Part shown: piece by piece, positions 8,633 to 16,356 of the stretch
Numbering within the stretch: the stretch's first letter is position 1
Layout of the letters: the number at the start of each line of letters is the position of its first letter
Origin: Lachnospira hominis (ex Liu et al. 2021)
Lineage (GTDB): Bacteria; Bacillota; Clostridia; Lachnospirales; Lachnospiraceae
Reading direction: 5' to 3'
DNA: 64,000 nt
Assembly (NCBI RefSeq): GCF_014287955.1
Contig: NZ_JACOPD010000004.1
Coordinates: 186,001-250,000, forward strand
The notes under the pieces: model-generated
What the model saw: only the letters and a program-made list of their open reading frames with translations
What the model was told of the DNA's origin: nothing
Databases searched by the model: none
Position numbers and translations under genes: made by a program

Positions 8633-9706
8633 TTATTTTGAAGGTGTAAATCCATAGAAATTTTTATAAAATTCTGTTACGCATGATTCGTAGAAATCTT
8701 TTGTTATTTTATCAGGATGAAGGATATGTGCAATATAAATACTGCCGAGAAAACTTCCTGGTACCGGAGAGTCCCATGCTTCAGTATCATTTGGAAGCTT
8801 TACAACATTTTTATTTTTAATTGCTGTGCAGTTTGCAAGATTGGCATCATTTAATACATCGTCAACAGAGTATGATGCATCAGCAGCTATAATAATATAT
8901 TCAGGATTCCATGTAAGAATCTGTTCGTAAGAAACATTTGCCCAATAAGTATCTGTAAGTTCAGATGCAACATTCTTCCCGCCGGCATTTGTAAGAAGCG
9001 TATCCTGATACATATGACTGCCTGCTGTTGACAGAACAGAGCTGTTACCGGCAAGATATACAGATGGAGCTTTTTCATCTGCAACATCGTTTTTTGTACT
9101 TGTTAAAAATGTATCTATTGAATTATTAAGAGCAGTAGCTCTTCCATATGTGTTAGTTATTTTTCCTGCTAAAGTTATGCATTCCTTTAAAAGCGACTGA
9201 TCTTCAGGATTTACAACAACTGCTTTTATACCAAGTTCATCAAGTGTATCGGCAGCTTTTTTTAATTTCATCGGAAGAAATACTACATCAGGAGCAGCTG
9301 CAACGCATGCTTCTGTATTAAATTCTTTTGCAGTTCCCATATTAGGCAGATTTACTGCTGAAGGAGCAGCAAGTTTATATATATTTCGTGTGTTTGCTTT
9401 TGCTTCAATACCAACGAGCTTATCTGTTAATCCCAGTGCGATAAGAAGACTTGTTGAAATATAGTATGAAGAAGCAATTTTTTCAGGAGCTTTATCAAAT
9501 GTTACAGTTCTTCCAGCCTGGTCAGTAACAGTGAGTGGGTAACTTACGCCGATTTCGTTGAAATAAGACATGATTTCAAAAGCAGATGTAGTGTTTTCTG
9601 TTGTGTTTTTATTATTGCTGTCAGAATGTGAAGAGTTGCACGCAGTGACAGAGATGAGCATAATCATCGATAAGGCGACAGCTGATATTTTTTTGAAAAG
9701 TTTCAT
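8633..9706 (-). CDS. Substrate-binding lipoprotein of the FecB/BtuF class
   Basis: About 357 residues. A short basic start, a hydrophobic stretch and the lipobox 'ISVTAC' give a lipoprotein signal with the acylated cysteine near residue 23, followed by a Ser/Asn/Thr-rich linker. The body has the type III binding-protein pattern: '[19 protein letters not shown]', '[11 protein letters not shown]', 'APDVVFLP' and '[11 protein letters not shown]'. The start at 9706 is preferred because AAGGA lies 8 bases upstream, although a TTG two codons earlier keeps the frame open. It lies 14 bases before the permease. The divergent promoter region with the hydroxylase operon (9707-9832) suggests shared regulation, perhaps by molybdate supply (inference). 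Confidence 0.85.
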   Translation of the reverse strand: MKLFKKISAVALSMIMLISVTACNSSHSDSNNKNTTENTTSAFEIMSYFNEIGVSYPLTVTDQAGRTVTFDKAPEKIASSYYISTSLLIALGLTDKLVGIEAKANTRNIYKLAAPSAVNLPNMGTAKEFNTEACVAAAPDVVFLPMKLKKAADTLDELGIKAVVVNPEDQSLLKECITLAGKITNTYGRATALNNSIDTFLTSTKNDVADEKAPSVYLAGNSSVLSTAGSHMYQDTLLTNAGGKNVASELTDTYWANVSYEQILTWNPEYIIIAADASYSVDDVLNDANLANCTAIKNKNVVKLPNDTEAWDSPVPGSFLGSIYIAHILHPDKITKDFYESCVTEFYKNFYGFTPSK

Positions 9707-9754
9707 TATCAAAATCCTTTCATTAATTTAATTTAGCAAATAGAGTTTATCAGA

Positions 9755-9783
9755 TTGACAATATTTTTACAAGCCGTTATATT
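9755..9783 (+). promoter_or_regulatory. Promoter of the molybdenum hydroxylase operon
   Basis: TTGACA (9755-9760) and TATATT (9778-9783) are separated by exactly 17 bases, a near-consensus vegetative promoter. It points toward the FAD subunit gene that begins 50 bases downstream. The lipoprotein gene of the ABC importer starts divergently from the same gap. Confidence 0.65.
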
Positions 9784-9832
9784 TATAGCAGTTAGATGCA
9801 GAGTTTTGCAAAATTAAAAGATTGGAGTTTTT

Positions 9833-10624
9833 ATGCTTAATATACAGAATTATATTAAAGTTGAAAGTCTTGATGAAGCTTATGAGCTTAACCAGAAAAA
9901 GAATAACAAAATTATTGGCGGTATGATGTGGATGCGTATGGGCGATAGCAGAATAAATACAGCAATTGATTTGTCAGGACTTGGACTTGATAAAATTGAA
10001 GAAAATGATGATGAATTTAGAATTGGATGTATGGTAACATTAAGACAGTTGGAAGTTCATGATGGATTTAATCAATATACCGGTGGGTGTGTAAAAGAAG
10101 CTTTAAGACATATTGTCGGGGTTCAGTTCAGGAATCTTGCGACAGTTGGGGGAAGCATATTTGGAAGATATGGTTTCTCTGATGTGCTTACACTTCTGAT
10201 TGGGCTAGATTCTTATGTTGAATTATATAAGGAAGGTATTGTCAGGCTTGAAGACTATGCAGGTCGAAGCTATGACAATGATATTATTGTAAATATTATT
10301 GTAAAGAAAAGACCGGTGCATATGTTTTATGAAGCGGTGAGAATTACTGAAACTGATCTGCCTGTATTGACGTGTGCAGGAGTAAAGTTTGCAGATACAG
10401 GTTTATGCAATATTTGTATAGGTGCACGACCTGGGAAGGCTGTTATTGTTAAAGATACTTATGACATACTTTCATCTGGAATTAGTGAAGAATCAATAGA
10501 AAAATTTGCTGATTTTGTTGAAAAAAATCTGCCAACACAGGGAAATATGCGTGGAAGTGCCGGTTATAGAAGCCATCTTGCAGGTGTTCTTACAAAAAGA
10601 GCTTTAATAAATATTAATAAATAA
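9833..10624 (+). CDS. Xanthine-dehydrogenase-type FAD-binding subunit
   Basis: 263 residues, a little short for the usual ~290. The FAD-binding-5 fold is shown by 'KIIGGMMWMRMGD' near residue 27 (counterpart of the GGTDL loop), 'IDLSGLGLDKIEE', and 'QFRNLATVGGSIFGRYGFSD' near residue 100, the region that holds the isoalloxazine. The C-terminal CO dehydrogenase flavoprotein domain is reduced. It passes electrons from the 2Fe-2S subunit to NAD+ or another acceptor. It starts with a GGAG ribosome site and is 23 bases from the next gene. Members of this family act on xanthine, hypoxanthine, nicotinate or other N-heterocycles; the flanking NCS2 permease favours a purine. Confidence 0.88.
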   Translation: MLNIQNYIKVESLDEAYELNQKKNNKIIGGMMWMRMGDSRINTAIDLSGLGLDKIEENDDEFRIGCMVTLRQLEVHDGFNQYTGGCVKEALRHIVGVQFRNLATVGGSIFGRYGFSDVLTLLIGLDSYVELYKEGIVRLEDYAGRSYDNDIIVNIIVKKRPVHMFYEAVRITETDLPVLTCAGVKFADTGLCNICIGARPGKAVIVKDTYDILSSGISEESIEKFADFVEKNLPTQGNMRGSAGYRSHLAGVLTKRALININK

Positions 10625-10647
10625 TTGAGATTCAGATGGGAGAATAT

Positions 10648-11115
10648 ATGTTAGTTAACATTAAATTAAATGGAAAATCTGTCGTGTCTGATATAGCCGC
10701 TGATATGACACTTTATGATTTTGTGAGAAAACACGGATGCTATAGTGTAAAATGCGGCTGTGAAACTTCTAATTGTGGTCTGTGCACAGTGTTTCTTGAT
10801 GAAAAGCCTGTTCTTTCATGTTCAGTTCTTGCAGTAAGAGCGGATAAATGCAGTGTAACAACGCTCGAAGGTATTCAGGAAGAGGCTTCTGAATTTGTAA
10901 CTTTTATAGCAGACCAGGGAGCTGAACAGTGTGGTTTTTGCAATCCGGGATTTGTTATGAATGCAATTGCACTTTTCAGAGAAAATCCATATCCGGATGA
11001 AAATGAAATTAGAGAATTTCTGTCAGGAAATCTCTGCAGGTGTTCAGGTTACGAAGGGCAGCTCAGAGGAATTCTTAATTATATTAAAGCTAAAAAAGAA
11101 AAGGAGTTACAGTAA
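10648..11115 (+). CDS. Xanthine-dehydrogenase-type 2Fe-2S subunit
   Basis: 155 residues with the two expected iron-sulfur sets. The N-terminal plant-ferredoxin-type cluster uses 'KCGCETSNCGLCTV' followed by 'PVLSC'; the C-terminal four-helix cluster uses 'CGFCNPGF' and 'NLCRCSGY'. It links the molybdenum site to FAD. An ATG at 10636 is in frame, but the GGGAG just before 10648 and the canonical start 'MLVNIKLNG' favour 10648. The stop overlaps the start of the large subunit (TAATG), so translation is coupled. Confidence 0.93.
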   Translation: MLVNIKLNGKSVVSDIAADMTLYDFVRKHGCYSVKCGCETSNCGLCTVFLDEKPVLSCSVLAVRADKCSVTTLEGIQEEASEFVTFIADQGAEQCGFCNPGFVMNAIALFRENPYPDENEIREFLSGNLCRCSGYEGQLRGILNYIKAKKEKELQ

Positions 11116-13403
11116 TGAAAGCAGTTAATAAAGCTATACGAAAAAAAGATGCGATGCAGCTTCTGCTTGGAAAGCCTGTGTATACAGATGATATTGCACC
11201 AGATGACTGTCTTATTGTGAAGTTGTTGCGTTCTCCTTATGCTAATGCTGTCATTAAGGATATTAATGCGGATATAGCAATGAAAGTACCAGGAATAGAG
11301 GCAGTTTTTACATATAAAGATATTGACCAGAATATGAAACGTTTTACATGTGCCGGACAGACATATCCTGAGCCAAGTCCGTATGACAGGCTCATACTTG
11401 ACAGACATGTAAGATTTATAGGGGATCCTGTTGCTATTGTTGCCGGGGTTGATGAAAAGTGTGTTGATAAGGCAATGAAGCTTATAAAAGTAGAATATGA
11501 AGTACTTGAACCTGTACTTGATTTTACTAAAGCGAAAGATAATAAAATTCTCGTTCATCCTGAAGATACCTGGGAATCACTTTGTCCTGTCGGAGCTGAC
11601 AACAAAAGAAATCTTTGTGCACATGATGAGAGTGGTAATGGAGATATAGATAAAGTCCTGAATGAGTGTGATGTTGTTATTGACAGAACATATCATACAA
11701 AAGCATGCCAGCAGAGTATGATGGAGACTTTCAGGACGTTTTGCACAATAGATACATATGGCAGACTTCATGTTGTAAGCTCAACACAGATTGTATTCCA
11801 CTGCAGAAGAATCATATCTCACGCACTTGGAATTTCGCCATCAATGATAAGGGTTACAAAGCCTAGGATTGGTGGTGGCTTTGGAGCAAAGCAGACGTCT
11901 GTTTCAGAGATATATCCTGCATTTGTAACTTGGATGACAAAAAAGCCTTCAAAGATTATTTTTTCTAGAAAAGAATCATTGTCAGCATCATCACCAAGAC
12001 ATGAAATGCAGATGCATGTAAGACTTGGTGCAACAAAAGATGGCATAGTAAAAGGGATAGATTTGTACACATTGTCAAATACTGGGGCATATGGTGAGCA
12101 TGGACCAACTACAGTCGGACTTTCAGGGCATAAATCAATTCCACTTTATGGAAAGGCAGAAGCATTCCGTTTTGTAAGTGATGTTGTATATACTAATGTT
12201 ATGTCAGCTGGTGCATATAGAGGGTATGGTGCAACGCAGGGACTTTTTGCTGTAGAATCTGCAGTAAATGAACTGGCAGATATTCTTCATATGGATCCAT
12301 TTGAAATAAGATTTAAGAATATAGTAAAAGAGGGGGATGTAATGCCAGCTTATTATGGACAGGTAAATACAAGCTGTGCATTGGATAAATGTCTTTTAAA
12401 AGTTAAAGAAATGATAAAGTGGGATGAAAAATACCCTATGCGTAAAATTTCCGATACAAAAGCCCGTTATGTTGGAATGGGAATGGCAATGCAGGGTTCT
12501 GGTATTTCCGGCGTAGATGTAGGAAGTGCAACTTTAAAGCTGAATGATGAAGGCGTCTATACAATGAACATAGGTGCAGCTGATATGGGTACAGGTTGTG
12601 ATACCATACTTGCACAGATTGCAGCAGAAGTTCTTGAATGTAATACCGATGATATAAGCGTATTTGGTGCAGATACTGATATTTCACCTTATGATTCCGG
12701 TTCATATGCATCAAGTACAACTTATATAACCGGTAAGGCTGTTGAAAAATGTGCATTAGAATTACGTGACAGAATTGAAACGCTCGGTGCAAAAATACTT
12801 GGATGCAATAAATGTGATGTTAAATTCGATGGCAGCAAAGTGATATGTGAATCAGGCAATAATAAAGATAAGAGTGTAACACTTGCAGATATTGCCACAG
12901 CATCAATGTGCGGAAATGATATATCACTTTCTGTTACTAATACTCATTCATCACCAATCTCGCCGCCACCATTTATGGTTGGTGCAGCGGAAGTTGAAGT
13001 TGATCTGCTTACAGGTGAGAGCCATATTGTTGAATATGATGCATGTGTAGATTGTGGAACTCCGGTCAATCCAAATCTTGCAAGAGTACAGGCAGAAGGT
13101 GGCATTTTGCAGGGAATTGGAATGGCAATGTCAGAAAATATCACATATTCAGATAAAGGAAAACTATATGAAAACTCTTTCTTACAATATAAAATACCAT
13201 CTAGAATGGATATTGGACATATTAATGTTGAGTTTGAGAGCAGTTATGAAAACGCAGGTCCATTTGGTGCAAAATCGATAGGTGAAGTAGTAATTAATAC
13301 ACCGCTTCCTGCAATTACAGATGCGTTAAGCCATGCAGCAGGGAAACGTTTTTATGAACTGCCTATAACTCCTGAGCAGATTGCAATGTCTAATTCATTG
13401 TAA
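11115..13403 (+). CDS. Xanthine-dehydrogenase-type molybdopterin-binding subunit
   Basis: 762 residues, the usual size for a stand-alone large subunit. The aldehyde-oxidase hammerhead domain occupies ~15-125. The molybdopterin domain carries 'PRIGGGFGAKQ' near residue 250, 'SAGAYRGYGATQGLFAVES' near 365 and, near the C terminus, 'GAKSIGEVVIN', whose glutamate is the general base of this enzyme class. It hydroxylates an N-heterocycle using water as oxygen donor. The residues that would tell xanthine from other substrates cannot be assigned by eye. Gene order FAD, 2Fe-2S, Mo plus an NCS2 permease supports purine catabolism. The end overlaps the convergent AraC gene by 14 bases. Confidence 0.92.
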   Translation: MKAVNKAIRKKDAMQLLLGKPVYTDDIAPDDCLIVKLLRSPYANAVIKDINADIAMKVPGIEAVFTYKDIDQNMKRFTCAGQTYPEPSPYDRLILDRHVRFIGDPVAIVAGVDEKCVDKAMKLIKVEYEVLEPVLDFTKAKDNKILVHPEDTWESLCPVGADNKRNLCAHDESGNGDIDKVLNECDVVIDRTYHTKACQQSMMETFRTFCTIDTYGRLHVVSSTQIVFHCRRIISHALGISPSMIRVTKPRIGGGFGAKQTSVSEIYPAFVTWMTKKPSKIIFSRKESLSASSPRHEMQMHVRLGATKDGIVKGIDLYTLSNTGAYGEHGPTTVGLSGHKSIPLYGKAEAFRFVSDVVYTNVMSAGAYRGYGATQGLFAVESAVNELADILHMDPFEIRFKNIVKEGDVMPAYYGQVNTSCALDKCLLKVKEMIKWDEKYPMRKISDTKARYVGMGMAMQGSGISGVDVGSATLKLNDEGVYTMNIGAADMGTGCDTILAQIAAEVLECNTDDISVFGADTDISPYDSGSYASSTTYITGKAVEKCALELRDRIETLGAKILGCNKCDVKFDGSKVICESGNNKDKSVTLADIATASMCGNDISLSVTNTHSSPISPPPFMVGAAEVEVDLLTGESHIVEYDACVDCGTPVNPNLARVQAEGGILQGIGMAMSENITYSDKGKLYENSFLQYKIPSRMDIGHINVEFESSYENAGPFGAKSIGEVVINTPLPAITDALSHAAGKRFYELPITPEQIAMSNSL

Positions 13404-14220
13404 GCATTTTTTTATAACTGCTTGGCGACATTCCCATATTTTTCTTAAAGACATCACCGAAAAAGTTGCTGCTGTTGTAACCACACAGCACAGCGATTTC
13501 TGTGATGTTTTTTTCTGAAGAAATAAGCAGGGATTTGGCGGCTTCAATCCTTGTTTTTGTCAGATATTCCTTAAATGTCATGTTTGTGAATGCTTTTATT
13601 TTCTTTGACAGCCCTGATTCACTGAGTCCGAATTTCTTTGCAAGTCCAGGAAGGGTCAGGTCATTTCCGTAATTGTCATCTATATAATGAAGAATCTCGC
13701 CGGTAGTGATATTGGACAGGTCAGTTTTCTTAATGATTTCATCATTGTATCGGTGGCATCTTATAATGTAAATAATCATTTCAAAAAAATAAGCCTTTGT
13801 GAGAGGGGCAGAAAGATTATCAATATTATACTTTTCAAACTGGATTTTTTCAAATAATGAAGAAAGATTAGAAAAACTCTTTCTTGACAACTTTATATGG
13901 CGGTTTATGAAAAGATTGTCGATTTCTTCATTAAAATTATCGTCAAAATACCAATTGAGCTGTTCTGTTGATATGTATAAGACTGTTCTTTTTACATCCA
14001 CTGTATCATAATATACAAATGTATGCTCTTTAAAAGCAGGAATAAACAGAACACTTCCGTCTTCAAGGGTATATTTTTCATTTTCTATATAAACATGGCA
14101 TTTACCTGACTGCAAAAAGTATATTTCATTAAACTGATGTGAATGTGAAAGAGGAGGCAATCCTTCAACATGTCGGGTTCTATGGTCAATTACAAAGTCT
14201 TTACTGATTTTTTCTAACAT
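13390..14220 (-). CDS. AraC-family transcriptional regulator
   Basis: About 276 residues. The N-terminal half is a cupin-like sensor ('PLSHSHQFNEIYFLQSGKC', 'GSVLFIPAFKEHTF'), the C-terminal ~100 residues carry two helix-turn-helix motifs with the AraC signature ('IEAAKSLLISSEKNITEIA', 'CGYNSSNFFGDVFKKNMGMSPSSYKK'). The start at ATG 14220 is preferred over an in-frame GTG at 14235 because GAGGA lies 8 bases upstream of the ATG. It is divergent from the pectate lyase genes across a 187-base gap holding an inverted repeat, so control of pectin degradation by a sugar-acid or oligogalacturonide is the natural guess (inference). The 3' end overlaps the hydroxylase large subunit gene. Confidence 0.9.
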   Translation of the reverse strand: MLEKISKDFVIDHRTRHVEGLPPLSHSHQFNEIYFLQSGKCHVYIENEKYTLEDGSVLFIPAFKEHTFVYYDTVDVKRTVLYISTEQLNWYFDDNFNEEIDNLFINRHIKLSRKSFSNLSSLFEKIQFEKYNIDNLSAPLTKAYFFEMIIYIIRCHRYNDEIIKKTDLSNITTGEILHYIDDNYGNDLTLPGLAKKFGLSESGLSKKIKAFTNMTFKEYLTKTRIEAAKSLLISSEKNITEIAVLCGYNSSNFFGDVFKKNMGMSPSSYKKMLTMN

Positions 14221-14260
14221 ATATATAATCCTCACTTTTTAATCTTTAGAATTTTTAATC

Positions 14261-14293
14261 AGGACTTATAATGGTATTTTTTATAAAAGTCCT
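14261..14293. promoter_or_regulatory. Inverted repeat between araC-type gene and pectate lyase gene
   Basis: AGGACTT (14261-14267) and AAGTCCT (14287-14293) are inverted, and the match continues inward (ATAA against TTATA) with one bulged base. It sits in the divergent gap. Downstream a TATAAT (14356-14361) has no recognisable -35 box 17 bases before it, which fits an activator-dependent promoter for the lyase. A regulator-binding role is inference. Confidence 0.4.
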
Positions 14294-14407
14294 TATTTTA
14301 TGTAAATTATAATTTATTTTGCAGATAATTGGTAGTCTGTTTTTGGTCACAAATTTATAATAAAGCCATAAAATATTCACAAAAAACTCATAAGGAGGCA
14401 GTAAAAA

Positions 14408-16309
14408 ATGCGAAAAGTTACTAAGTCATTGGTTACGCTTGGATTATGCACAACAATGCTGGCGGGAGCGTTTATTAGTGTTCCTACAGCTGGTGCACTT
14501 TCAGGTCTTTCCAAAGTTGATACTGTATATGCAGCAGACGGTGAACAGGTTGAATTAGGAGATCTTGTTTTGCGATTCCTTGCCATAGGAGAGTACGAGC
14601 CTAACCGTTATACAAAAAAGGATGGCAATAAGTGGGGACCAGAGGAGATTGAAAAAGGACTTCTTATCAAGGCTGATATGGTTCTCGGAGAAGGCAATGC
14701 CGAGGGAATGATGGCACCTATGAAGTGTTCGCTCGAAGATATTACAGGTCATGTTGATGCAGATGTTTCCACGGGAAATATTGTTATTACATATAACGGA
14801 CTTACACTTACAATGAAAGCAGGCAGTACAACTGCTGAGCTTAAAAACGGAACAGATACGAAGACACTTAATATGAGAAGCGAAGTTGCTCCTTATTTTA
14901 AAAAGATTGATGGAGAGAAAAATGCAGACGGAAGCGATTACTACGCATGCTATCTTCCTGTAAAATTTACTGCTGAAGCACTTGGTGGCAATGTTGTATG
15001 GAATGATGCAATGCACAGGCTTGAAATGGCATTTGCTTTTTACGCATCGGATGCAGCAGCATCTCCTGTAGTTAATTCAAAATCTGATTACACAACAAGG
15101 AAGATGGAGTTAAATTCTAATACATACAGCAAGATGAAAGAAAGACTTGATACTACAAAGCTTACTTCTGAGCAGGTTAAGACCAATGTTGCCAATATGA
15201 TTAAGGCAGGTCTTAATGTTGTAGACCCTGTATATCAGAATGATGACGGTGGATGGGCAAAGACAAATACAGAATATGATTTGCTTGAAGATTCATTTGC
15301 AAGATTGTATACAAAGGGATATTCGACAGTTGATAATGGTGCAACACATGGACACATGAAATTCTTATCAAGAATTATACGTCTTTCAAAAGAAAATCCT
15401 ACATTATTTGCGGGATATTCGACAGAGCTTTCAACTATTGAAAAAGGTTTCTGGAAAGCTGCAAAATATATGTGTGACGCACAGAATGACAACGGAGGAT
15501 GGCCACAGTATTATCCTTATGGTGTAGGATATTTCAAGAATATCACATTTAATGATAATGCGATGCCTGACCTCATGGAATCAATATATGCACTTTCAAA
15601 TGACAGCGGTCTTACAGACAGTGAACTGTGTGAAGATTACGCATGGGCAAGAGAAGAGATTAAGAACCAGACAAATCCTTATGTTCTCGAACTCGGCATC
15701 AAGCACGATACATTGAAGTCAGTATGGGATAAAGGTCTTGATTTTGTAATCAGGGCACAGGTTGTAATCGACGGAACTAAGACAGGATGGGCACAGCAGT
15801 ATGAACCTGATGCGGTTGACCCGGTTCCTGCGGGCGGACGAGCATTCGAGCTTCCTTCAGTATCTCCTGACGAGAGCCTTACAATGGTAAAAGTTCTTGC
15901 AAATATTGTAAATCCAAGTGATGCGGTAAAAGAGGCAATCACAAGTTATGTAAACTGGATTAATTCGGTAGGTATTACAGGCTATGGTATATACAACATT
16001 TCCGACAGAACAAGAGAACTCGGTACAGACAGACTTTTCTTAAAAGACGGAAGTACAACAAAGCAGTTCGGACGATTCTACGGACTTGATACAACTGGTA
16101 AATATTACGGTTTCACTGAGGAACAGATGAAGAATAAGCTCACAAGCAATAAGTTCTACGAGATATTCGCAGGAAGAGATTCAGTGGCACAGCTTAGCAT
16201 GAATTATGGCATGTGTGAGAGAAGAATCGGTTATTCATATGTAAGAACTGGTGCTGATACAAAAGCAAAGACCATATATGATGCTTGGAAAAAGGCACTT
16301 GGCGAGTAA
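14408..16309 (+). CDS. Secreted pectate lyase, PL10 family
   Basis: 633 residues with a classical signal peptide (basic start, hydrophobic core, likely cut near residue 32-46). Residues ~45-215 form a copper-amine-oxidase-N/stalk-like domain ('YACYLPVKFTAEALGG'). The catalytic (alpha/alpha) domain follows: 'NDDGGWAKTN' near 278, 'DNGGWPQYYP' near 360, 'FNDNAMPDLMESIYAL' near 380 with the conserved Asp, and 'AGGRAFELPSVSPDES' near 475 with the arginine expected to act as base in PL10. It should cleave de-esterified homogalacturonan by beta-elimination outside the cell. No wall anchor is present. The following gene is a paralogue 48 bases downstream. Confidence 0.88.
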   Translation: MRKVTKSLVTLGLCTTMLAGAFISVPTAGALSGLSKVDTVYAADGEQVELGDLVLRFLAIGEYEPNRYTKKDGNKWGPEEIEKGLLIKADMVLGEGNAEGMMAPMKCSLEDITGHVDADVSTGNIVITYNGLTLTMKAGSTTAELKNGTDTKTLNMRSEVAPYFKKIDGEKNADGSDYYACYLPVKFTAEALGGNVVWNDAMHRLEMAFAFYASDAAASPVVNSKSDYTTRKMELNSNTYSKMKERLDTTKLTSEQVKTNVANMIKAGLNVVDPVYQNDDGGWAKTNTEYDLLEDSFARLYTKGYSTVDNGATHGHMKFLSRIIRLSKENPTLFAGYSTELSTIEKGFWKAAKYMCDAQNDNGGWPQYYPYGVGYFKNITFNDNAMPDLMESIYALSNDSGLTDSELCEDYAWAREEIKNQTNPYVLELGIKHDTLKSVWDKGLDFVIRAQVVIDGTKTGWAQQYEPDAVDPVPAGGRAFELPSVSPDESLTMVKVLANIVNPSDAVKEAITSYVNWINSVGITGYGIYNISDRTRELGTDRLFLKDGSTTKQFGRFYGLDTTGKYYGFTEEQMKNKLTSNKFYEIFAGRDSVAQLSMNYGMCERRIGYSYVRTGADTKAKTIYDAWKKALGE

Positions 16310-16356
16310 TTGGTGCATTTAATATGTGATTAGTATTTACATAAATGGAGGCTAAA

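Noticed and set aside
8600..9832. Iron-siderophore identity for the FecBCD-type importer
   Set aside because: No Fur-like box seen and the neighbours are molybdoenzyme genes; kept only as an alternative.
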